From assembly GCA_002320605.1 (NCBI GenBank), contig DCKG01000015.1:158759-222758 (forward strand): a stretch of 64,000 nt of DNA, written 5' to 3'. Position 1 is the first letter of the stretch. Every line of letters begins with the position of its first letter. The translations under genes and the position numbers were made by a program. Shown piece by piece: positions 1-5,948 of the stretch. Origin of the DNA: Bacteroidales bacterium UBA1680 (GTDB taxonomy: Bacteria > Bacteroidota > Bacteroidia > Bacteroidales > UBA932). Under the pieces are notes generated by a model. That model was not told the origin of the DNA. It did no database searches and saw only the letters and a list, made by a program, of their open reading frames with translations.

Positions 1-138
1 GTCGTGTTCATTATTTCCCTCCGTCATTCCGGACCCGATCCGGAATCTAGCTTTGCGGACAGCAGATCCTGAATCAAGTTCAGGATGACGTGGTGGGTCG
101 TTTAGGATGTGGAGTGTGAGTGGCTTAGGATGACGTGG
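1..138. repeat. Composite palindromic repeat, left copy
   Basis: The stretch holds two short hairpin-forming palindromes: one around TCCGG...CCGGA (near 28-45) and one around TCCTGAA...TTCAGGA (near 66-85). Each is joined to a GTCAT or ATGAC end. The whole block recurs at 1053-1190 with about 88% identity by hand alignment, so the two copies bracket the YefM/YoeB genes as direct repeats. Part of a dispersed palindrome family seen at several other places in the window. Confidence 0.75.
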
Positions 139-231
139 TGTATTCTTAAACACAGTGTATATTCTTTAACACAGGGTTTTGGACTTAATCGGCAATAACG
201 TGTTGAATTTAGATAGTTTGTGCGTACCATT

Positions 232-261
232 TTTGTACACGAAAAATTATTCTTAAATTTG
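232..261 (+). promoter_or_regulatory. Bacteroidota-type promoter of the yefM-yoeB pair
   Basis: TTTG at 232-235, an 18-nt spacer and TAAATTTG at 254-261 match the phylum pattern TTTG / TAnnTTTG. The predicted transcript start is near 266, which leaves a leader of about 18 nt before the ATG at 285 and almost none before the ATG at 273. This favours the later start. Confidence 0.5.
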
Positions 262-284
262 CTCAGAAATTAATGCGCACAAAT

Positions 285-578
285 ATGATTACGGTTAGCT
301 CCAGGGAATTCAGGTCAAACCAGAAAACGTATCTTGACCAAGTTGCAAATGGCACAGAACTGTTGATTACAAGGAAGAACGAGGCTTTTAAGATTGTAAA
401 GGTGACTGCTGATGACACTATTGTCAGCAAAAAAGAGTTTTTTGACAAAGTTGAGCGCTCCATAAAGGAGGCCAGGAACGCTGAAACCATATCAATGAAA
501 GCAGGAGAAAACCTCACTGACTTTGTTGACAGACTCATAGCAGAGGATAAGGTGGACTATGATTCCAAAACGGAATAG
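285..578 (+). CDS. Antitoxin of type II toxin-antitoxin system, Phd/YefM family
   Basis: About 97 residues. The N-terminus, MITVSSREFRSNQKTYLDQV, is the typical Phd/YefM DNA-binding fold start with the S-x-EF-R pattern; the C-terminal half is charged and helical, as expected for the part that wraps the toxin. It sits 6 nt before a YoeB-like toxin gene, the standard antitoxin-first order, so the pair is probably co-transcribed and autorepressed. A second ATG at 273 would add four residues (MRTN), but the promoter spacing and family N-termini favour 285. The role is to neutralise the toxin and repress the operon. The family call is firm; the exact subfamily is not. Confidence 0.85.
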   Translation: MITVSSREFRSNQKTYLDQVANGTELLITRKNEAFKIVKVTADDTIVSKKEFFDKVERSIKEARNAETISMKAGENLTDFVDRLIAEDKVDYDSKTE

Positions 579-584
579 AAATAA

Positions 585-851
585 ATGTTCGAAATCAAGT
601 TCACCAAGTCATCTGTGATTGATGTTGCTAAACTGAGAAAATCAGATGCAGGATCGCTCAGGAAACTGGAAAAGCTAGTGGATGAACTGAAGGTGCATCC
701 CGAAAGAGGAACAGGTCACCCCGAACAATTGAAGGGGACAAGCGTGACAACCTGGTCCCGACATATCAATGCAAAACATCGTCTTGTTTATGAGATTCAG
801 GAAAAAGAGGTAGTGATATTGTCAGCGTATGGACATTATGGCGACAAGTAG
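585..851 (+). CDS. yoeB: YoeB/Txe-family mRNA interferase toxin
   Basis: An 88-residue protein of normal YoeB length. The second half contains the family signature: a W-S-R-H-I...HRLVYEI segment followed by a strand and the C-terminal YGHYGDK, where the last His-Tyr pair corresponds to the catalytic H83-Y84 of E. coli YoeB. The conserved Glu and Arg (in HPEQLKG and KHRLVY) are also present, so the toxin looks intact. YoeB cleaves mRNA in the ribosomal A site. It follows its antitoxin by 6 nt and no other gene is near. Flanking direct repeats suggest the pair is a mobile or recombination-prone unit. Confidence is high for the family. Confidence 0.9.
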   Translation: MFEIKFTKSSVIDVAKLRKSDAGSLRKLEKLVDELKVHPERGTGHPEQLKGTSVTTWSRHINAKHRLVYEIQEKEVVILSAYGHYGDK

Positions 852-954
852 GTTTCCAAATCCGACCGCAATCCCCTCAAACCATAATCTAAAGATTACC
901 AACACTATCCAGCTTCAGGAGGGTCAGGAAAGGGCTGGTGCATATTCACAATTA

Positions 955-1195
955 TATTCTTAAACACAGGTTTTTGGACTTGGTCCGCAAAAAGCAGATC
1001 CTGAATCAAGTTCAGGATGACGTGGTGGGCAGTTTAGGGTGATGTGTAGGGAGTCGTGTTCATTATTTCCCTCCGTCATTCCGGACTTGATCCGGAATCT
1101 AGGCCTGCAGAAACTAGATCCTGAATCAAGTTCAGGATGACGGGGTGGGCAGTTCAGGATGTGGAGCGTGAGTGGCTTAGGGTGACGGGGTTGTC
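955..1195. repeat. Composite palindromic repeats, right copy; fills the 852-1268 gap
   Basis: Positions 1053-1190 repeat positions 1-138. Just before them, 955-1052 holds a piece related to 144-190 (TTCTTAAACACAGG then TTTTGGACTT) joined to another ATCCTGAATCAAGTTCAGGA palindrome (around 1010). No coding potential was seen between 852 and 1268. The block is a mosaic of the same short units in different orders, as expected from repeated recombination or repeat insertion. Confidence 0.7.
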
Positions 1196-1268
1196 GTTTA
1201 GGATGCTGGCACTTATCTCATTGATCCATATGTGCAAGCCGGTGCTCGGCATGGCAAAACCGCATGGA

Positions 1269-2081
1269 TCAGATGTTTTTGGAGATCGTGTCGCTTAGGT
1301 ATGGCTTGAGGTCACTCCATGGAATCGTGACTTCGAAATGACCGGCTGCGTACGAGGCTATCTCGTAAGGAGTGAAGTTCCAAGATATTCCCGCATCCGA
1401 GACTTTGCAGTTGCCGTTAATGTAAGGGTTGTCCTCTTTATCCTTAACCTGTGAAAAATCGTTGAAGGTCTCGAACTCTTCCTCCATGTCAGGATAATTT
1501 TTCAGCAAGGCATTGTAAATCAGTTCGCTCACAGGAGCCTTGTAGCCTTCTTTGAACATCTCATATTCATGCACCCTTGCCCCGGACTTCATGTCAAGAA
1601 CCATGTAATATGTGGCGCCAAAGCCATGAGCCCCGCCCATGTAGGAATATTTGAACACTTTGTAAGACTGCAAATCTTTGAAAGGAGTGTCGAACGATCC
1701 CACGTTCATGAATTCATAGATGTAGAAAAATGCGGTTTCCTCACTGAATGCGTCAGAGTTTATCAGGGAAATTGCGTTCGTGTTCCAGTCATTCCTGAGC
1801 GAGTCGGACAACGCTTTGTGGCTTTCCTCAACCGTCTTGCCAGCGAATTGCTCTCCGAAGCAGAACTTCACGATTTCGTCGTTAAGTTTGTTCATTACGG
1901 CTTTCCTGCCGAATTTCTCGTAATATTGGATAGTGTCGGCAACGGACACATAGCAGTTTTCGGAAATCTTTGCCGTCTCCTTGTAGCAGTTTTCGTAAGT
2001 AGTGATCTCGATATTGCTGCAAGAATATATTGATAAAATGGTCATTGCAAGGGCGACCACATAAACAAATGTCTTTTTCAT
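1269..2081 (-). CDS. Secreted lipoprotein with DUF4163/DUF3298-type (RsiV-like) domains
   Basis: A 270-residue protein with a hydrophobic signal peptide ending in a lipobox (ILSIYSC, Cys at about 21), so it is probably an exported lipoprotein. The middle holds Y-S-Y-M-GGAHG and the C-terminus ends in WNFTPYEIASYAAGHFEVTI followed by a P-W-S-D-L-K-P-Y-L motif. These are hallmarks of the paired DUF4163/DUF3298 domains also found in the extracytoplasmic part of B. subtilis RsiV. No sigma factor lies next to it, and the N-terminus has a lipid anchor rather than an anti-sigma segment, so an anti-sigma role is not supported. It is monocistronic, opposite in direction to its neighbours. Its function is unknown beyond the fold. 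Confidence 0.75.
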   Translation of the reverse strand: MKKTFVYVVALAMTILSIYSCSNIEITTYENCYKETAKISENCYVSVADTIQYYEKFGRKAVMNKLNDEIVKFCFGEQFAGKTVEESHKALSDSLRNDWNTNAISLINSDAFSEETAFFYIYEFMNVGSFDTPFKDLQSYKVFKYSYMGGAHGFGATYYMVLDMKSGARVHEYEMFKEGYKAPVSELIYNALLKNYPDMEEEFETFNDFSQVKDKEDNPYINGNCKVSDAGISWNFTPYEIASYAAGHFEVTIPWSDLKPYLSDTISKNI

Positions 2082-2237
2082 ATCATTCTTCCTTTTTATT
2101 AGGCAAACCTTAGATTTTCTGCATAGTTTTCAGTGCCAAGGCTCGCAGAGGCGAAATTAGTAAATTTGCGACGATTATGAAAGTCCTGACGAAGGACAAA
2201 GGAATCTTCATATTATAGCCTTATCTGGCCCAGAGCG

Positions 2238-2268
2238 CTTGCGCATTTGCTAAGTTTACTTATATTTG
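2238..2268 (+). promoter_or_regulatory. Promoter of marR and the hdr-like cluster
   Basis: TATATTTG at 2261-2268 matches the -7 element exactly. An imperfect -33 element, CTTG, lies at 2238-2241 with a 19-nt spacer. The predicted transcript start is near 2273, immediately before the palindromic operator. Confidence 0.5.
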
Positions 2269-2274
2269 CATTGA

Positions 2275-2294
2275 ATTGTAAAATATCTTACAAT
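2275..2294. promoter_or_regulatory. Palindromic operator, probable MarR binding site
   Basis: ATTGTAA (2275-2281) and TTACAAT (2288-2294) are perfect 7-bp inverted arms around a 6-nt spacer. The site lies between the predicted transcript start and the marR start codon at 2300. Its size and ATTG...CAAT ends fit MarR/OhrR-type operators, so autorepression of marR and the genes behind it is likely. The binding itself is inferred. Confidence 0.6.
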
Positions 2295-2299
2295 ATATT

Positions 2300-2791
2300 A
2301 TGATACTAAGCAAGCAAATCGTCCTTTTCACGAACATCGTCCACATCGGGATAAAACAGACCATGACAGACGACTTCAAGAAAGAAGGATTCAATCTAAC
2401 TCCCGAGCAGTTCCTGGTCATGGACACCCTCTGGGACGAAGGGGTACTCACCCAGCAGCAGATAGCGAACATCACGATGAGAGACAAAAACTCTATCGTA
2501 AAGCTGATTGATGGTCTGGAGAACCGCAAGCTGGTTAAGAGGGTCAGCAATCCCAACGACAGGAGACAGAACCTAATCAAAGTGACGCCATATTCATTGA
2601 AGATACGGCAGAAGGTGAATGAATGCGCTTTCAAGTCGGTGGAATCCATAATAAAAGGAATTTCGGAAGAAGATCTTGAAACTTTCATCGGCATTCTGGC
2701 GAAGCTGGAAAAGAATATGTATCCGAAGAGCGACCTTCTCTCGCTCGCTAAAAAATATCCTACCAATAAGAAAGATGGGGAAGCTATATGA
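2300..2791 (+). CDS. MarR family winged-helix transcriptional regulator
   Basis: A 163-residue protein. Residues 33-100 form the family core: LTPEQFLVMDTLWDEGVLTQ, the recognition-helix region KNSIVKLIDGLENRKLV, and the wing ...VKRVSNPNDRRQNLIKVT with the conserved D-x-R-x2 pattern. The flanking helices would make the dimer interface. It presumably binds the palindrome just upstream and is the first gene of a run that continues, overlapping, into the iron-sulfur genes; the next ORF starts inside its last codons. MarR proteins usually respond to small aromatic ligands or oxidants, so the cluster may be induced by such a signal. The ligand is unknown. The family call is firm. Confidence 0.9.
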   Translation: MILSKQIVLFTNIVHIGIKQTMTDDFKKEGFNLTPEQFLVMDTLWDEGVLTQQQIANITMRDKNSIVKLIDGLENRKLVKRVSNPNDRRQNLIKVTPYSLKIRQKVNECAFKSVESIIKGISEEDLETFIGILAKLEKNMYPKSDLLSLAKKYPTNKKDGEAI

Positions 2792-3470
2792 TTTGCTGAT
2801 GCGGGATTACCGTCTTAAGGAGGGGTTGAACGCCTGCATCAATTGCGGCACTTGTACTGCGGTGTGTCCTGCCGCCGAATTCTATCGTTACGACCCAAGG
2901 CGGATAGTGGACATTGTCCAGAGCAAGGATGAAGAGGAAATCGAGAAGCTTCTCAGAAGCGACACCATCTGGTATTGCGGGGAATGCATGAGCTGCGTCA
3001 CCAGATGCCCGCGGAAGAACGCTCCCGGGATGATTGTGATGGCATTGCGCAGCCTGTCGATAGACCTAGGCTATTTCATCGATTCCGAAAAAGGGAGGCA
3101 GCAGTTCTTGCTTACCAAGGATTTGTGCAGCAATGTATTGAATTACGGCTACTGCGTCTATCCGAGACTGTTCGACTATGCAGGGCATCCTGAGGCAGGA
3201 AGGGTGTGGGAGTGGGAGGAGAAGCATCTGGATGACGTGTTCGAAAGGCTCGGCGCCAACCTGGACGGGAGCGGCCCCGGGGCGATGAGGAAGATTCCGA
3301 AGGAGGATTTGGACGAGCTTAAAAGAATATTCGACGAGACCGGGGCTACCGCTCGGATGGAGAATGTGCGGAAGGCCGCAGAGAAGAAAGCGGCGGAGCT
3401 AGGGCTAAGCATGGAAGAGTTCAGCAGGCAGGTTTATTCTGAAACAGGGCCGCAGCACTATAACCATTGA
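2775..3470 (+). CDS. HdrC-like 4Fe-4S dicluster protein
   Basis: About 231 residues. Two classical 4Fe-4S motifs are visible: C21-x2-C24-x2-C27-x3-C31-P and C68-x2-C71-x2-C74-x3-C78-P. The second is followed by a helical region ending in a charged segment near residues 165-215. This is the layout of HdrC, the electron-wire subunit of heterodisulfide reductases, with an extended C-terminus. The start is taken at the ATG at 2775, which overlaps the marR stop by 17 nt; an ATG at 2799 is the alternative. A longer reading from a TTG at 2676 gives an unrelated shadow sequence of marR. It is followed 10 nt later by the HdrB-like gene. It should pass electrons between the HdrA-like flavoprotein and the HdrB-like catalytic subunit. 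Confidence 0.82.
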   Translation: MGKLYDLLMRDYRLKEGLNACINCGTCTAVCPAAEFYRYDPRRIVDIVQSKDEEEIEKLLRSDTIWYCGECMSCVTRCPRKNAPGMIVMALRSLSIDLGYFIDSEKGRQQFLLTKDLCSNVLNYGYCVYPRLFDYAGHPEAGRVWEWEEKHLDDVFERLGANLDGSGPGAMRKIPKEDLDELKRIFDETGATARMENVRKAAEKKAAELGLSMEEFSRQVYSETGPQHYNH

Positions 3471-3480
3471 GACAGACAAG

Positions 3481-4545
3481 ATGATTTACGAAGGAAAGCA
3501 AAAGATTTGGTCGGAATATCAGAAAGAAATCCCAGACGATCATTATTTTTATGTCCGCAGCTGCATCAGGCAGAGCTTCTTCCCTGCTTCCGAGGCGGCA
3601 TTCCTGGACATCACCAGGAAGAAGCTTGGAAAAGACATATTCGAGACAGAGCATCACACCACCTGTGGAGGGATCGCCTACCATTCGGACGCTATCCCAC
3701 AGGAGACGGTGATGACGATAATAGCCCGCCAGTTTGCCCTCATGGCGAAATATGGCTACGAGAACTACGTCTGCTCCTGCATTACTTCTTTCGGACTCTA
3801 TTGCGAGACCCTGGAGACTTGGAGAGAGTTCCCTGAGCTCCAGAAAAAAATCGCCGAGACTTTATGGAAGACGTGTCGTCTGGATTTCGCCAAGCCCAAA
3901 TACATCGTGCATGCCAGCGACCTCATCTACCATTACAGGAACCAGATAGCCGCCCTCGCAAAGCACAAGCTCATCAACGTGCACACCGGCGAGCCGCTGA
4001 GAGTCGTGGAGCACATAGGCTGCCACTATTCTAAGATGTTCCCATCCAAGGGCGTGGGCGGAGCGGAATATCCCTACGTACTAGCAGGAATGGTGGAGGC
4101 ATGCGGAGGCACGGTGGTGGACTACCCTGAGAGGCGGCACTGCTGTGGCTTCGGGTTCAGGCAATACTTCATAAAGGCGAACAGAGGATATTCATTATCC
4201 AATACTTATAAGAAATTCGAAAGCATGGAGCCATACCATCCCGACTTCATTGTCACCAACTGCCCTGGATGCCCATATTTCATGGACAGATGGCAGTACG
4301 TGATAGCCGAGGAGACGGGAAAGACCTACGGCGAAGGCAGTCACGGCATTCCGGTGCTGACCTACGAGGAGATGATGGGGCTTGTGCTGGGCTACGACCC
4401 TTGGGACCTGGGGCTTCAGACGCACCAGGTAGGAGCGGAGCCGCTGCTGGATAAAATGGGCATTCAATACGACCCGGAGAGGAAATATCTCGGAGCAAAG
4501 GGAAAAGATATTGGGAGACCTGCATGTCCATCCTGCATCAGGTAA
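3481..4545 (+). CDS. HdrB-like CCG-domain (cysteine-rich) subunit
   Basis: A 354-residue soluble protein. The C-terminal cysteine-rich repeat is clear: HIGCHYSK (about 183-190), ERRHCCGFGF (about 218-227) and NCPGCPYFM (about 261-268), the CCG motif that in HdrB binds an unusual [4Fe-4S] cluster. The N-terminal repeat is weaker: YVRSCIRQ, TTCGGIAYH and VCSC. The first CC pair is altered to TC, so one non-cubane cluster site may be degenerate. In methanogens HdrB reduces CoM-S-S-CoB; here the substrate is unknown, since Bacteroidota have no such cofactors. It lies between the HdrC-like and HdrA-like genes, with spacings of 10 and 21 nt, so one operon is likely. Confidence 0.82.
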   Translation: MIYEGKQKIWSEYQKEIPDDHYFYVRSCIRQSFFPASEAAFLDITRKKLGKDIFETEHHTTCGGIAYHSDAIPQETVMTIIARQFALMAKYGYENYVCSCITSFGLYCETLETWREFPELQKKIAETLWKTCRLDFAKPKYIVHASDLIYHYRNQIAALAKHKLINVHTGEPLRVVEHIGCHYSKMFPSKGVGGAEYPYVLAGMVEACGGTVVDYPERRHCCGFGFRQYFIKANRGYSLSNTYKKFESMEPYHPDFIVTNCPGCPYFMDRWQYVIAEETGKTYGEGSHGIPVLTYEEMMGLVLGYDPWDLGLQTHQVGAEPLLDKMGIQYDPERKYLGAKGKDIGRPACPSCIR

Positions 4546-4566
4546 TTCTGACAATACGAAAGGAGT

Positions 4567-5622
4567 ATGAGAAATAACGTACTGATAATAGGCGGAGGGC
4601 CTGCCGGGCTCGAGGCAGGAGCGAATTTGCAAAGGCTGGGATACAATGTGCTGCTGGTGGAGCATTCCAACACGCTTGGGGGGCACCTGGGCAAATGGGA
4701 CAGGCTTTTCCCCGGCGGAACTCCGGCATCCGCAGCCTTGGACAAGCTGCTGGGCAGCATGGATGGAGTCAAATGCTTCACCGACACCGAGATACAGTCC
4801 ATAAACAGGCTGGGCAAATCCTACAATGTCATTCTCTCCAACGGCATCACGGTGCTGGCGGACGCAGTGCTGGTGGCGACTGGTTTCGACCTGTTTCAGG
4901 CCGAGAAGAAAGAGGAATATGGTTACGGAATATATGACCACGTGATTACGAACGCGGATTTGGAGCTATATTTCAAGACCGGCCTGGACACAAGGATCAA
5001 CGCTCCAAGGAAAATCGGCTTCGTGCATTGCGTGGGTTCGAGGGACGAGAAGTCAGGGTGCCGCTCTTGCTCCAAGGTTTGCTGCGCAACTGCAGTGAAG
5101 CAGGCCTGCGAGATGAAGGCAGCCTTTCCTGATGCACAAATATATTGCTTCTACATGGATCTGCGCATGTTCGGAAGGCATTACGAGGACATGTATCTGG
5201 AGGCGCAGAGGGACTACGGCATCCGCTTCATTCGCGGCAGGGTGGCAGAAGTGTCCGAAAACATTGACGGAAGCCTTTCCGTCAAGGCTGAGGACACAGT
5301 TTCTAGCAAGCCCCTGAAGGTTTCCCTCGACCTGTTGGTGCTGATGGCTGGCATGAGACCGTCGGTTTCCGGTCAAAGAATAGGCAGCCTGCTGGGCATG
5401 CAGAACGAGAAGGATGGCTACTTCGAGGTGCTGAGCGAAATCACGGCGCAGCAGCGCAGCTCGATCCCAGGGATTTTCCTTGCCGGTGCTGCCACAGGGC
5501 CTAAAACCATACCGGATACGCTCGCCGATGCCAGAGGAGCCGCTACCCAGATAGACAAATACCTCAGCGACATATTTCCTAAAGCAAAAGACCTCAAACA
5601 ATTGATCAAGACGGCATGGTAG
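4567..5622 (+). CDS. HdrA/QmoA-like FAD-containing subunit
   Basis: A 351-residue flavoprotein. The N-terminus has the FAD-binding motif IIGGGPAGLEAGANL (about 7-21) and an acidic end of the second strand (LLVEHSNTLGGH). The centre has the HdrA signature HCVGSRDEKSGCRSCSKVCC, with Cys residues for a 4Fe-4S cluster, then YMDLRMFGRHYEDMYLEA and IRFIRGRVAEV. The C-terminus has a second FAD contact (IPGIFLAGAATGPKTIPD). It lacks the extra N- and C-terminal ferredoxin domains of methanogen HdrA, so it resembles the short QmoA form of sulfate reducers and is not expected to carry out flavin-based electron bifurcation by the classical route. Its stop overlaps the next start in the string ATGGTAG. 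Confidence 0.85.
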   Translation: MRNNVLIIGGGPAGLEAGANLQRLGYNVLLVEHSNTLGGHLGKWDRLFPGGTPASAALDKLLGSMDGVKCFTDTEIQSINRLGKSYNVILSNGITVLADAVLVATGFDLFQAEKKEEYGYGIYDHVITNADLELYFKTGLDTRINAPRKIGFVHCVGSRDEKSGCRSCSKVCCATAVKQACEMKAAFPDAQIYCFYMDLRMFGRHYEDMYLEAQRDYGIRFIRGRVAEVSENIDGSLSVKAEDTVSSKPLKVSLDLLVLMAGMRPSVSGQRIGSLLGMQNEKDGYFEVLSEITAQQRSSIPGIFLAGAATGPKTIPDTLADARGAATQIDKYLSDIFPKAKDLKQLIKTAW

Positions 5623-5948
5623 ATTTCGGTTACGGGCTGCTCGCAAGCTCAAGGATCAATCTGGATCTTTTCGACAAGGGGAAATTCGACTCTCTGGCTG
5701 CGGAGGAGCCAGACGTGCGGAAATGCATCGCCTGCGGCAGCTGCACCGCCGTCTGCACGGCCGGGAAGTTCACGCCGACGAGCCTGAGAGCCGCTATAGA
5801 AGAATTGCAGAATGGACGGGACGAGGTTGCTATGAATATGTTGAAAGGCTGCCAGCTGTGCGGGAAATGCACAATGGTCTGCCCACGCGGCATAAACACC
5901 AGGCACCTTATTCTGTCGATTGCTAAAATATATTCAAAGAAAAAATGA
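5616..5948 (+). CDS. Second HdrC-like 4Fe-4S dicluster protein
   Basis: A 110-residue protein with two 4Fe-4S motifs: C37-x2-C40-x2-C43-x3-C47 (the last Cys is followed by T instead of the usual P) and C79-x2-C82-x2-C85-x3-C89-P. The size and spacing match the small HdrC/QmoC-type ferredoxin subunit. It overlaps the HdrA-like gene by 7 nt and the membrane-subunit gene by ATGA, so translation of the three is probably coupled. It is likely the electron relay between the flavoprotein and the membrane subunit that follows. The cluster thus has two HdrC-like proteins, one on each side of HdrB/HdrA. Confidence 0.85.
   Translation: MVDFGYGLLASSRINLDLFDKGKFDSLAAEEPDVRKCIACGSCTAVCTAGKFTPTSLRAAIEELQNGRDEVAMNMLKGCQLCGKCTMVCPRGINTRHLILSIAKIYSKKK

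Noticed and set aside
1..1195. Repeated CGTCAT...ATGACG blocks as a CRISPR array
   Set aside because: Units are palindromic, unequally spaced, arranged in different orders, have no uniform spacers and no cas genes nearby.
1269..2081. Anti-sigma factor (RsiV) for the DUF3298 lipoprotein
   Set aside because: Only the extracytoplasmic domains are shared; it has a lipoprotein signal instead of a sigma-binding cytoplasmic part and no sigma gene beside it.
2676..2774. TTG-started extension of the HdrC-like gene
   Set aside because: The extra 33 residues are a shadow of marR in another frame; the family N-terminus fits the ATG at 2775 or 2799.
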